Positions 33,085 through 43,460 of a stretch of DNA of 64,000 nucleotides are shown here, one piece after another (the first letter of the stretch is position 1; the number at the start of each line of letters is the position of its first letter). The stretch lies in assembly GCA_026770585.1 (NCBI GenBank), contig MU646630.1, forward strand, positions 28,399 through 92,398, written 5' to 3'. The position numbers and the translations under genes were made by a program. The stretch comes from Baffinella frigidus (taxonomy: Eukaryota > Cryptophyceae > Cryptomonadales > Baffinellaceae). The notes beneath the pieces are model-generated. The model ran no database searches. It saw nothing but the letters and a program-made list of their open reading frames with translations, and was not told the DNA's origin.

Positions 33085-33485
33085 TATTGAAGACATTCAC
33101 AACCCCCCCGGCTCGCAAACTCCGCCCTCAGACTCCCGAAGACACTTCTGGCGCCTGCACGTGCGCGGGGGAGGCTGTCAGCACACGCCTCAGTGCTCCA
33201 CCCACAACCTTTCCAAGACGATCCGTCCCCGTGCCCGAGGCGGGCCCTTCCTAGGACTCGGTCCTCACATCCGTGACCGCTCTCCAGGGCAACCGGGTAT
33301 CAAGGAATTCGGTTCTCGACAGGGGTTGTTGCAGGGTGGCGGGGGGGTGGAGGGTTGCGCGCGGTCCCACCTGGGGTTTGCGAGCGAAGACGACAGCCGC
33401 GAGGCGGTTGCGGCGATTGGGCAAGCGCGGCTCTCTCCGCCAGGTCACACCGTCCATGCTCTCCACCTGCCGACCGGAACCGCTG

Positions 33486-33626
33486 TTATCCGGGGAAGCC
33501 TATGTGTCTTTCATTGGATGGCAACGAAAATTACTACACAGTTCGTTTTTTATTAGTAATATTAAAGCATGTGTGTAGTAATTTTCGTTACCGTCAAATA
33601 AAAGAAAAACAGGTTTCCCCAGATAA
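33486..33626. mobile_element. Foldback element, TTATCCGGGG type (copy 2)
   Basis: Termini TTATCCGGGGAAGCC and GGTTTCCCCAGATAA; core CAACGAAAATTACTACACAG with its complement. The flanks GCTG and GCTT are a near-match duplication. Confidence 0.85.
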
Positions 33627-33679
33627 GCTTCCTGCTCGTCACGCCCTGCCCCCGCTCCGGGGGGAGGAGACAAACGTCT

Positions 33680-33737
33680 CTCTCTCTCTCTCTCTCGCTC
33701 TCTTTCACTCTCTCTCTCTCTCTCTCTCTATCACAGA

Positions 33738-33830
<93 letters not shown>
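33680..33830 (+). repeat. (CT)n microsatellite running into the assembly gap
   Basis: A CT/TC dinucleotide tract with scattered TTTCTC interruptions that ends at the N run and probably caused it. Confidence 0.95.
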
Positions 33831-34454
33831 NNNNNNNNNNNNNNNNNNNNNNNNNNNNNNNNNNNNNNNNNNNNNNNNNNNNNNNNNNNNNNNNNNNNNN
33901 NNNNNNNNNNNNNNNNNNNNNNNNNNNNNNNNNNNNNNNNNNNNNNNNNNNNNNNNNNNNNNNNNNNNNNNNNNNNNNNNNNNNNNNNNNNNNNNNNNNN
34001 NNNNNNNNNNNNNNNNNNNNNNNNNNNNNNNNNNNNNNNNNNNNNNNNNNNNNNNNNNNNNNNNNNNNNNNNNNNNNNNNNNNNNNNNNNNNNNNNNNNN
34101 NNNNNNNNNNNNNNNNNNNNNNNNNNNNNNNNNNNNNNNNNNNNNNNNNNNNNNNNNNNNNNNNNNNNNNNNNNNNNNNNNNNNNNNNNNNNNNNNNNNN
34201 NNNNNNNNNNNNNNNNNNNNNNNNNNNNNNNNNNNNNNNNNNNNNNNNNNNNNNNNNNNNNNNNNNNNNNNNNNNNNNNNNNNNNNNNNNNNNNNNNNNN
34301 NNNNNNNNNNNNNNNNNNNNNNNNNNNNNNNNNNNNNNNNNNNNNNNNNNNNNNNNNNNNNNNNNNNNNNNNNNNNNNNNNNNNNNNNNNNNNNNNNNNN
34401 NNNNNNNNNNNNNNNNNNNNNNNNNNNNNNNNNNNNNNNNNNNNNNNNNNNNNN
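33831..34454. other. Assembly gap (N run)
   Basis: Every base is N. A poly-G run and the right arm of a family A foldback (TTATGAGCGAGGCCCCCCT, 34475-34493) follow at once, so the missing DNA includes at least the left arm of that element. Confidence 1.
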
Positions 34455-34599
34455 GGGGGGGGGGGGGGGGGGGGTTATGAGCGAGGCCCCCCTCTACCGC
34501 ACCAGAGTCGACGGGCGTGTGCCGTCGACGTCAACCGCCGGACACTCGCTCACATCGTCTTTTTCTCCACATCCCAACTCCCAGAGCGTTGCACTTCGC

Positions 34600-35600
34600 A
34601 GATGATGTGTTGGAGGTGGACGGTGTGTACCGTGTGGGGGCCGATTCCCGGCAAACAGGTGGAAGGCATGGTCTAGAAAGGACGCCACGATCGAAGACAA
34701 CATCAAGTGCTCGGCATAGGGCACGTGCTGTACCGAGCAACAAGTGCTCGGTACAGGGCACGTACGATATAGGGCACGGAAGACAGCCGCACTAGCCCAG
34801 GGCGGGGGGCATGGTCTAGAAAGGATGCCACGATCAAACACACCATCAAGAATTTCGCGGGGGGGCGTATCGCAGACAACATCACGTATTTGGCAGGGGT
34901 GCGTAAGTATTTGGCAGGGGGGCGTACGGGAAGACAGCCGCGCTAGCCCAGGCGCGTTCCATATCCACAGGGGTCTTTCGCTGGAAGTTTCTCCCGTCCC
35001 ACGTGTACACCTGCGCGCACTCCGGTCACTCATGCCTGGTGTGGGTAGCCACTTGGCAGCCACCAGGGGCTGCACGGACACAGTCCATCTACTCAAATTG
35101 TATCCATTGCCCAGGAAACTAACCGGGATTTCACCTTGACTTCAAAATGAAAAGGAACTCGGCCGCCTCAGTGGTTCGCCACCTTAACCTCGGAGTTCCC
35201 CGCTCACCCAACGCACGTTGGAGTCCTCCAACCCACACATTTGACTACGGGCCTTTCTTCAAAAGACAACTAACCCTGTGATCATTTAACTTTGAGAATT
35301 TTCAAACGCAAATCTGGTCATGTTACCGCTAAATGTAGGGGTCCCGGAAGCCTCGAAGGCCACCGTGTGGCTACCCACCCCTTCTGGCCTGCGTGCGCCT
35401 GGTCTGAGAGTGCTTACCCTGCGAGGCCCGCTTGGTGCGAGGTCCACTTAGCGCAAGGTCCACTTAGTGGCAGGTCCACTTAGTGATCACGAAGTGGCAG
35501 GTCCACTTAGTGATCACTAAGTTGACCTCGCAGGGTGTCAACTTACATCGTCCTCAGGAGATGCCTTCATCCGGAGAGAAGAGCGTTTTGCACACCAGAT
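34600..35600. other. Stretch without a supported gene, with local duplications
   Basis: CATGGTCTAGAAAGGA(C/T)GCC occurs at 34667 and 34810, and GGAAGACAGCCGC(A/G)CTAGCC at 34780 and 34929. CAAGTGCTCGG-TA/CA-GGGCACGT units lie at 34709-34770. At 35440-35520 the unit AGGTCCACTTAGTG is repeated about four times and includes a GTGATCAC palindrome. Confidence 0.6.
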
Positions 35601-35610
35601 TTTCGACGCT

Positions 35611-35679
35611 ACCTTTAGGTCCTTGAGGTTTTAATTTCGCCCAACATACGCCAACGCCACGCCCTTTTGTAGAAAGGAG
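35611..35679 (-). repeat. SINE-like repeat family S, minus-strand copy
   Basis: Reading the minus strand gives TCCTTTCTACAAAAGGGCGTG, GGCGTATGTTGGGCGAAATT and CCTCAAGGACCTAAAGG, the 3' half of the family. Confidence 0.75.
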
Positions 35680-35892
35680 CCGAAATGCGTTTGCGTGACC
35701 GTGCACGGTGATTGACTACAGCAAGATTTAGAGGCTGGGTACGTGGATGGGCACACCCGAAAGATCCAGTGTAAACAACGTACTCCATCCGGTCAGCAGC
35801 ACACGCAGGGCGTTTCCAGCAAATTGTTTGCAGCAGGTGCCGCATCAGGTTGGGCATCAGGTTGAGTGTTCGGTGCTTGCAAAGGTTGCTGG

Positions 35893-36290
35893 TTGTTTAG
35901 GGTTTAGGGTTGAGGGTTGAGGTGTAGGTTTAGGGTTGGGGTCTGGGTTTTAGGGTTTAGGGTTTAGGGTTTACGATTTAGGGTTTCGAAGGTTTAGGGT
36001 TTAGGGTTTTAAGGTTTCGGGGCTGAACCGTGCGGGAGATTGCTGTATAGGCCAACCCTCCGATGACCCAGATCTGGGGGGGCGGGCACACGAAATCGTC
36101 AGAGGGTTGAGGTGCGAAAGCCCTTCACCTGCAGCTTGAAGGATGGTGGTAGGGTGGAATCAAAATTAGGGGTCGGGGTTTAGGGTTTAGGGTTTAGGGT
36201 TTAGGGTTTAGGGTTTAGGGTTTAGGGTTTAAAGTTTATGGTTTAGGGTTTGGGGTTCAGGGTTTATGGTGTGGGGTTTAGGGTGAAGGT
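35893..36290 (-). repeat. Telomere-type array, TTTAGGG on the plus strand
   Basis: Two blocks (35893-36030 and 36175-36290) of TTTAGGG variants, separated by about 150 bp of single-copy DNA. The CCCTAAA strand is the minus strand here. Confidence 0.9.
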
Positions 36291-36330
36291 GACAACACTG
36301 CGGCACGGCAGCAGAGCCCTCAGAGCACTC

Positions 36331-36474
36331 TCATCTCGCAAGATAACTGAATCAGTTCCTTCTCAATAGAAGGTTGAATAGGAGAAATTAGTTAAGGCAT
36401 AGTATATTCAATTAGGCCTCTTAATTCAACGAAAAAGCTAATTAGGGAACTGATTCACTTATCTTTCGAGATGA
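36331..36474. mobile_element. Foldback element, TCATC/GATGA termini (AATTAG type)
   Basis: Termini TCATCTCGCAAGATAACTGA and its near complement ending CTTTCGAGATGA. It is flanked by ACTC at 36327-36330 and 36475-36478. The interior is AT-rich. Confidence 0.85.
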
Positions 36475-37253
36475 ACTCTGAGGGGGGGGCAGGCAGCCTC
36501 GCACGTGGGGGTGTGGTCGAGGTTGCGCGTGGGGGTGTCAGAGTGGTCCACTTAGAGCGGTCCACTTAGTAGGGTCCACTTGCCGCCATAAGTGGCCGAG
36601 ATGGCCAGTCTCTCAGGGTGTGGTGGGGTCGGGCGCACCTTATCCTGGAAGACAGTCATGCTCGCTCCGTACACCGCCTGTGGTAGAGAGATTGATAATG
36701 AATTGCCAAACAACCAGCGTCAGCGCCGCACATGCTCGACGCATTGTGCCACTTAATGTACCCCGTGTCGGCCGCTCATACGAGCATTATCCGGATGGAT
36801 TCTGACTCCACCTCCTACGCCTGCGGTACCACTCACGTGAGGTCACTCTCTTGGTCAATCTTCTCTAGCCTTGCACGGATTGTGGATGACCCCCGATTCG
36901 ACAAACCAGCCTTGCCTGCACGAAAGTTGCGAGACCAGAGCAGAGCCCCCCCGGGCCGCTTTTGCGCGTTGCCAGCCTGCTTGTACTTTCTCGAAGACCA
37001 AGAGCCTCGCGACGAATCCCTCCGAAGAATGCAAGGGCGGTCGCTGAGCAACTCCGATACGTGCATCCGTTCTCAACCCTCATGGTTCGTAGTATGGTTT
37101 CCTTTGAATCCTCGTGTTTGCATTATTGTACGGTAGTCCTTACGGTCCTTGTGTTTCCTCTTAATCCGTTGAATAACCTCTTTTCTCAGAAACTCCATTC
37201 GCCGCAAGACGTTCAGAGGGCGGCGCTCTGCATGTTTCGGATTGCATCCGGTC

Positions 37254-37394
37254 AGGTATTTAAATTAAATGCTCGGGTGTTCCCAAAATGTACGAAAATT
37301 ACTGCACATGATCTTTCGGACACGACTCTTTTGTCGCTTGTGTAGTAATTTTCGTTGTATGGGGAACTCCGCCGAGCATTTAAATTAAATACCT
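37254..37394. mobile_element. Foldback element with ATTTAAATTAAAT arms
   Basis: Outer arms AGGTATTTAAATTAAATGCT and AGCATTTAAATTAAATACCT enclose a decayed copy of the ACGAAAATTACTGCAC / GTGTAGTAATTTTCGT core seen in other foldbacks. Confidence 0.8.
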
Positions 37395-37684
37395 GGCGGG
37401 ATGAGATTTCGGAAGCGCTGCATGTGTACGGATACGGGAATGCATACTCAACGAAACAAGAACATGTCGGATTCGGGTTCCCTTCTTTGATGTCCGTGGG
37501 TGGGCAGAGACATGACGGATCTGCTCTTTCGATTCCCGGGAGTGAGCAGAGCTGTGCAGGATTTGCTCTTTCGATTTCGAAGATATGGAAGAGAGGGAGC
37601 AGATCGGGCGCAGAGCGGAGCACGCACCGTGGGGAAGAGCTGCTCGAGAAATGACCACCGCGTCCCATCGAACAACTCCACCTG

Positions 37685-37805
37685 TCACGTCCCCCCGAGC
37701 CTCGATCAGTCACGTCCCCCCAAGCCTCGATCAGTCACGTCCCCCCGAGCCTCGATCAGTCACGTCCCCCCAAGCCTCGATCAGTCACGTCCCCCCGAAG
37801 CCTCG
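37685..37805 (+). repeat. Minisatellite (GTCACGTCCCCCCGAGCCTCGATCA)
   Basis: About five 26-bp units alternating CCCCCCGAGCC and CCCCCCAAGCC, with decayed units to about 37860. Confidence 0.9.
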
Positions 37806-38138
37806 ACCAGTCACGTATCTCCTCTCTCTTTCACGGGTCTCCTCTCTCAGTCACGTTACCCCCCCGCCTGGCTCAGTCATATGTCTGCCTCTGCAGAAAC
37901 GCCGCAGGGCTGGGGCCGCGGAGCTGCAAACAAATGCCCTTGGTCCATGTGGAATGAATCATCAACTGAGGAATTCGAGCAGACTCCGAGCAAATCCAAG
38001 AGGTCAAAAACGTTGATTGCGATGCGATGGGGTTTCTAGGACTCGGGCGCTGCACCTCAAAACCGGTTTGCCCCCCCACGACGATGATCTTGTCCTGGCA
38101 GGGGAGGGACCTGTTAGGGAGCCGCCGGCACTTGGCAG

Positions 38139-38225
38139 GGCAGTCAAGGCAGTCAAGACAGTCAAGACAGTCAAGACAGTCAAGGCAGTCAAGACAGTTA
38201 AGACAGTCAAGGCAGTCAAGGCAGA
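38139..38225 (+). repeat. Minisatellite (CAGTCAAGA/CAGTCAAGG)n
   Basis: A 9-bp unit CAGTCAAG(A/G) is repeated about nine times. Confidence 0.95.
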
Positions 38226-38296
38226 TAGCATGCAACAACAAGACCGGGCCGCACCTCCACATCCATGCCAGCAACTCGCGTGTACGATGCTCACAC

Positions 38297-38436
38297 GTTC
38301 ATCTCCATACAAGTATTAATTAATTGCCTTTGGGCAACGAAAATTACTACACGATCTGCTCATAAAAGTAATAGTAAAGCATTTGTGTAGTAAATTTCGT
38401 TGCGCCAATTATTTGATACTTTTGTGGAGATGAACG
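38297..38436. mobile_element. Foldback element with CATCTCCATA(...)AGTATTAATTAATTG arms
   Basis: CGTTCATCTCCATACAAGTA pairs with TACTTTTGTGGAGATGAACG. The core is GCAACGAAAATTACTACACG and its complement. A second copy is at 46190-46328 and a left-end fragment at 45768-45800. Confidence 0.85.
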
Positions 38437-38480
38437 TACGCCACACGGGGGAGCACTCCCCACCGGCACGACGCCGATTT

Positions 38481-38712
38481 AGGGTGTAGGGTTGTGGGTG
38501 TAGGGTTGAGAGTGTAGGGTGCACGGTTTAGCGTTTGGGGTTTAGGGTGTAGGGTTTAGCGTTTGGGGTTTAGGGTTTAAGGTTAAGGGTTTAAAGTTGA
38601 GGGTTTCGGGTTTCGGGTTTCGGGTTTAGGGTTTAGGTTCAGGGTTCAGGGTTCAGGGTTGAGGATTTAGCATTTAGAGGTTGGGGTTTAGGGTCTAGGG
38701 TTAAGGGTTTGG
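38481..38712 (-). repeat. Telomere-type array, TTTAGGG on the plus strand
   Basis: TTTAGGG, TGTAGGG and TTCAGGG variants. A GC-rich open stretch follows at 38725-39000 with no clear gene signature on either strand. Confidence 0.85.
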
Positions 38713-39000
38713 AAGAGGGCATCGGTGATTGTCCCAGCAGAGGAGCAGACACAACCTCTTCCTCTGGGGAGAGGAAGAGGAGCAGGCAGGAAACGAGCCC
38801 AAACTCACCAAGATCGTGAGCCCAAATCGACTGAGACAGAGCTAGGGGAAGACGCGGTAGCGGACCTTGTAGACCGTGGAGACGTGTCCAGATCGTTCGA
38901 TCTGGAGGCACTTGGCCGCATCTCCTACCCCCCCCTCGTCCCCGTTCGCCCCCCCTTGCATCGAACACTCCACCCGCCACTGCGCGCGCGCGATAAGTTT

Positions 39001-39235
39001 ATGGTGTAGGGTTCAGGGTTTATGGTTTATGGTTTATGGTTTATGGTTTAGGGTTTAGGGTTTAGGGTTCAGGGCTTGGGGTTAAGGGTTTGGGGGTTGG
39101 GGTTTGGGGTTTAGGGTTGAGGGTTTAGGGTTTAGGGATTAGGGTTTAGGGTTTAGGGTTTGGGGTTTCGAATTGAGGGTTTAGGGCTTAGGGTTTAGGG
39201 TTTGGGGTTTATTGTTTGGGGTTATGGCTTCAGGG
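39001..39235 (-). repeat. Telomere-type array, TTTAGGG on the plus strand
   Basis: It opens with TTTATGG units, then TTTAGGG and TTTGGGG variants. Confidence 0.85.
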
Positions 39236-39430
39236 TGTAAGATTTTAGCTTCCGCACAGTGTCCCTCGCCCCCCTGAACCGCGCCGCGTGTGTCCAGCAA
39301 GCAGGTGAAGCTCTGCTCAGGGATCCTAGGACCTGAGTCCCACCCTTCTCTGGAAGCTCTGGAAGAGGCCACTTCCAACGCCCTGCGTGCAGAGAGAGAG
39401 AGAGAGCCCTGCGTGCTCATGCTCATAGAC

Positions 39431-39577
39431 TAACGGCCTGAAAATGGGGTAGTTAGGCCTACGGCATTGCCTAGGACCTCCTACCGTAGGCCGAGGGGTC
39501 CTAGGACCAAAAAGTCTCGGCCTACGATAGGAGGTCCTAGGCAATGCCGTAGGCCTAACTACCCCATTTTCAGGCCA
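39431..39577. mobile_element. Foldback element family C (copy 2)
   Basis: CTAACGGCCTGAAAATGGGG at the left and CCCCATTTTCAGGCC at the right, around the same CCTCCTACCGTAGGCCGAGG core. The outer TAATAGGG end is missing or decayed. Confidence 0.9.
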
Positions 39578-40155
39578 TCATTCGGGAGTAGCGGCCTGCC
39601 GAGAACACTCTACTCTCTCGAATTCCAGACACCCGTTCGGATCGCGTTCGGCTCGGACGTGTGGAGGCATCGCACAGACTAGTCCAACTAATCAAAAAGC
39701 GCGCTGCCCGGTTCAGTTGTCCAAGAGCATGCTCCTGGTGCAAAATCTTCCCGGAGTGGGCCACTTGTTGGCACTGTCATGGAATCATCGGCGCAGATCC
39801 CGTGGATCGTGTTGTACTTTTATCAAGAGCGTAGGGAGGCTTGCGGTTATTTGGGCCGCGCGTACTGCTCCATTGGACTCGGTTACGATATCCGTAGGAA
39901 CACTAAAACACGTCTCCCTACGGATTACCAACCGCATCATCCCATGGATTATCCACGTACAGGTTGTCCACGAAATGCATTTGTAGAGCGCGGTGTGGGT
40001 GTGGTGCGCGGTGTGGTTGGCGGGTGGGCATCTGTTGTTCGCACCCGAGAATCGACGCGGGGGTCAAAGCTCTCGACCACGTCCGACCTTTCTCGCGACG
40101 AATGGTCCCCGGGCAGGATCCACCTGCTCCCCGAATTCAGAACAAGAGGATGCGT

Positions 40156-40322
40156 TAATAGGCTAACGGCCTGAAAATGGGGTACTTCGGCATACGGCAT
40201 TGCCTAGGATCTCCTACCGTAGGCCGAGGGATCCTAGGACCAAAAAGTCTCGGCCTACGGTAGGAGGTCCTAGGCAATGCCGTAGGCCTAACTACCACAT
40301 TTTCAGGCCGTTGCCCTATTAG
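40156..40322. mobile_element. Foldback element family C (copy 3)
   Basis: TAATAGGCTAACGGCCTGAA at the left and CAGGCCGTTGCCCTATTA at the right; GCGT lies directly outside both ends. Confidence 0.9.
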
Positions 40323-40482
40323 CGTATCTCCACCAGGGAGGAACACCTCGCGCCTAAGAGATGAGAGAACACCACATTCCCGCTCCTCAGACACTAGAGT
40401 TGGATAATCCCCGGCTACCTATGGCTACGAATCGGACATCGCCTAGAGGTCCACTCGCACTGGCTGCCAGGGCTGCTCCCGT

Positions 40483-40671
40483 CCACACGAGGCTATCCAT
40501 GCGAGCAGATTCATAAGTTAATAATTGAAGTATTGCCCAGGAAACACGTCAAAAGTCAGCATTTGATCACGTTTCCGTACGGACATCCGCACGGGAACGT
40601 GATCGTTTCCCCACAAATTTTAAAATATTCTTTTATTCTGTTCGCATGGATAGCCTCGTGTGGGTGCATCA
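40483..40671. mobile_element. Foldback with nested hairpin
   Basis: CACACGAGGCTATCCATGCG pairs with CGCATGGATAGCCTCGTGTG. Inside, GATCACGTTTCCGTACGGAC pairs with GGGAACGTGATC. The outer right arm also occurs alone at 28548-28575. Confidence 0.75.
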
Positions 40672-40883
40672 TCCTCGGCAGAGCCCTGACCCCCGGGTCG
40701 CGCCAGGACAGCACATGCGGCGAAGCTGTCAACTTGCGCTCACCTGTCAACTTGTGCTAAGCTGTCAACTCCGGCTAAAACAATCCCCCTGGGCTAACAA
40801 GCCCCTGGGTCAAGGACATCTTGTGTGCATCAGTGACTCCCTAGGCCGGACCAGGTCGGGCTTGTCACACACTTGCAACGATG

Positions 40884-41023
40884 TTATCCGGGGAAACCTG
40901 TTTTTCTTTAGTTTGATGGCAAGGAAAATTACTACACAATTCGTTCTTATTAGTAATATTAAAGCATTCGTGTGGTAATTTTCCTTGCCATCAAACTAAA
41001 GAAAAATAGGTTTCCCCGGATAA
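40884..41023. mobile_element. Foldback element, TTATCCGGGG type (copy 3)
   Basis: Termini TTATCCGGGGAAACC and GGTTTCCCCGGATAA are perfectly paired, and the direct repeats GATG at 40880-40883 and 41024-41027 flank it. The core is AAGGAAAATTACTACACAAT. Confidence 0.92.
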
Positions 41024-41078
41024 GATGCCTGCAAGCATGCTCGGTAGGCATGCCTGCAAGCATGCTCGGTAGGCCGCG

Positions 41079-41195
41079 ATCCTTCTGCACCGGGGGGCCT
41101 GATGTGATCCGAAAGGACGCATGGCCTTTCTGCAGGATACGTTCCGGTGTCCGCCTATGGTGGGAGTTGAAAGAACCTAAAGGACCTAAAGGACG
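41079..41195 (+). repeat. SINE-like repeat family S copy
   Basis: It contains CTGATGTGATCCGAAAG, CATGGCCTTTCTGCAG and GTCCGCCTATGGTGGGAGTT, and ends in two CCTAAAGGA units. It is closest to the copies at 11938 and 24657. Confidence 0.8.
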
Positions 41196-41439
41196 CCGTG
41201 TGCCGAGGGCCCGCTTCGGTGGGTCTGGGTCGACTCGCCCACACTCGGGATCCTCCACAGATGAGAGAAGAAGCAGACTCGGGACCCGGGGACAGATGAG
41301 AGCAAGATGACATCACGAGAGGCATCCGTCGAGGGCGGAAAGGTATCACTGTTTCGCCCGTGCGCCGCTATCCCACGCCGGCCCTCTCGTCCGTGCGGCG
41401 CTATCCCACGCCATCCCTCTGCGCCGCTATCCCACGCCG

Positions 41440-41600
41440 TCCCTCTCGACCCTCTCGACCCTCCCCCTCTCGACCCTCTCGACCCTCCCCCTCTCGACCC
41501 TCTCAACCCTCTCCCTCTCGACCCTCTCGACCCTCTCCCTCTCGACCCTCTCGACCCTCTGAACCCTCTCCCTCTCGACCCTCCAAACCTCCCTCCCTCC
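41440..41600 (+). repeat. Minisatellite (CCCTCTCGA)n
   Basis: A 9-bp unit CCCTCTCGA with CCCTCCCCCTCTCGA variants. Two further copies of CGCCGCTATCCCACGCC lie just upstream. Confidence 0.95.
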
Positions 41601-41847
41601 CTCCACTACCGAGGTCTGTCTTCTGGGACCCAAAAAACAAACAGCAACTTTCTGGCCAGCCCTTGAAATTGCACCCCTGCATGATCGAGTCCCGAAATCG
41701 CATCCCAGAAGATAATTTCGAGACTGGAATGTAGTTTCGAGGGTGGGCTAGAAACGTGCATTTTTACACTCGGGTGGTCCAGAGGGGGGACAAACGTACC
41801 CGTCTCTGCTGCAAGAGGTGTCAGGATCCTCAGCCACAGACACGACT

Positions 41848-42170
41848 TTGCACAATGTCTTGCCCCCGATCGCATAGATGCGGCCCCTGCCGGTGAATTC
41901 TCTTGAGGATAGTGAATTCTCTTCTGCATAGTAAATTCTGCCCCGGATGGTGAATTTTGGTCTTCTGGATAGTGAATTTTCCCCCGTGTAGTGAATTTTG
42001 GTGTTGCACAACGTCTTGCCCCCGGTCGCATAAATCCGCCCCCTGCCGATCCACACCAAAATTCACTATCCGGAAAAGAATGCGCTATCCACACGAAAGT
42101 GAACTATCCACAAGACAATTCACTATGCACAAGAGAAATTCACTATGCTGTCGCAGCGGACACCGTCGGA
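41848..42170. repeat. Duplicated block with reiterated ATAGTGAATT units
   Basis: CTTGCCCCCGATCGCATAGATGCGG (41862) recurs as CTTGCCCCCGGTCGCATAAATCCG (42015). Between and after them the unit (A/T)TAGTGAATT occurs at least six times. It switches to the opposite strand (AATTCACTAT) from about 42058. Confidence 0.7.
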
Positions 42171-42556
42171 AGCTACACTGAGGCGCCGGAGAACGTTGCT
42201 CGGCAACTCCCCCCCAAAAAGGTGTTCTGATTTTCGACAGAGTCGAATTGGTCGCAACCCTGCAGGATCCCACCGCGTTAGTCATCCATGCAGGCATAGC
42301 TGGCCTCTGGTTATGTAGTAAGTAACCTTGGTTAAGTTGAGGAGCTGTTTTCATTTGGGATCCCACGATGCAACGGGCCAGGCAGAGCGTTTGCGGTAAG
42401 TGTTGTCCGTTCTGGACGTGCGGTTTCCCAGTTTTCCGGTTTTCATTTGTACCAGAAGTGTCCATCTAAAATGTTTTACGACCTTGACAACATTTTATAA
42501 CGCTCTAGCGACATCAAGTGGCTGGTGTTCGAGCATCTGATGGGGCTCCTATATGA

Positions 42557-42831
42557 CATCCCTTAAGTGGCCAGTAGGCTCATACGCCCTACGGTAGGGC
42601 CCTAGGACCTGCCTAGGACCTCTTGGCCGTCCAATTTGACGGCATGGCCACTTAAGGGAAATACCCGTATCTATCGACAGCTGTTTCCGTGAGGGTCAAT
42701 GGCAAGACGAAGGTCCCATGCCCCCCTATCCCTTAAGTGGCCAGCCGGTCAAAATTGACCCGCAAGAGGTCCTAGGCAGGTCCTAGGGCACTACGGTAGG
42801 GCGTAGGAGCCTACTGGCCACTTGAGGGATA
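42557..42831. mobile_element. Two foldback elements of family B in opposite orientation
   Basis: Copy one (42557-42661) reads CATCCCTTAAGTGGCCAGTA to CCACTTAAGGGAA. Copy two (42727-42831) reads TATCCCTTAAGTGGCCAGCC to CCACTTGAGGGATA, with the asymmetric interior (CCTACGGTAGGG / GGTCAAAATTGACC) inverted relative to copy one. Confidence 0.9.
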
Positions 42832-43017
42832 CAGTCACGAGGTATATCATCTGGTCACGCGTCTTGTCTCTGAGGCGGGCCCCTTTCTTGAGGCGCATAG
42901 ACCTTTGTATCACTCAACTCAAGGCTCAAGGGCCTGTTTTAGGACCTGCTTCGAGAGTAATAAAGAAGAAAAAGAGAAGAGTGCACGACGCTCGCGATCC
43001 TTGAGTGTCGCACGTGC

Positions 43018-43089
43018 GAGAGAGAGAGAGAGGGAGAAGGAGGGAGAGAGGACGAGAGAGAGAGAGAGAGAGATAGAGAGAGCGAGTAA

Positions 43090-43130
<41 letters not shown>

Positions 43131-43135
43131 TAGCC
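43018..43135 (+). repeat. (GA)n and (GT)n microsatellites
   Basis: GA-rich runs with a GTGTGTGTGTGTGTGTGTGA tract at 43090-43108. Confidence 0.95.
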
Positions 43136-43149
43136 CCCGCGCGTCGAGC

Positions 43150-43460
43150 GGTTCGGGGTTTAGGATTTAGAGTTCAGGGTTCAGGGTTAAGGGTTCAGGG
43201 TTTAGGGTTTAGGGGTTAGGGTTAAGGGTTTAGGGTTCAGGGTTCAGGGTTTAGGGTTTAGGGTTTAGGGTTGAGGGTTTAGGGTTTGGGGTTTAGAGTT
43301 TCGAGTTTAGGGTTCAGGGTTGAGGGTTCAGGGTTTAGGGTTTGGGGGTTAGGGTTAAGGGTTTAGGGTTCAGGGTTCAGGGTTTAGGGTTTAGGTTTTA
43401 TGGTTTAGGGTTTAGGGTTTGGGGTTTAGAGTTTAGGGTTTAGGGTTTAGGGTTTAGGGT
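43150..43460 (-). repeat. Telomere-type array, TTTAGGG on the plus strand, at the 3' side of the kelch gene
   Basis: TTTAGGG/TTCAGGG units abut the last exon seen of the minus-strand kelch gene, so CCCTAAA is the sense strand of that gene. The in-frame TGA at 43461-43463 comes from a CCTGAACCC unit of the array, or the array is the body of one more intron. Confidence 0.9.

Noticed and set aside
33161-33556. 131-codon plus-strand frame and overlapping minus-strand frame
   Set aside because: The frame ends inside the foldback at 33486-33626. Both strands are equally open in GC-rich DNA, so no choice can be supported.
37500-38039. 179-codon plus-strand frame
   Set aside because: Its centre is the 26-bp minisatellite at 37685-37805, and its ends lack codon bias.
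38725-39000. GC-rich open stretch between two telomere-type arrays, possible exon
   Set aside because: Both strands are open and no splice pair with phase agreement was found. It may be real but cannot be supported here.
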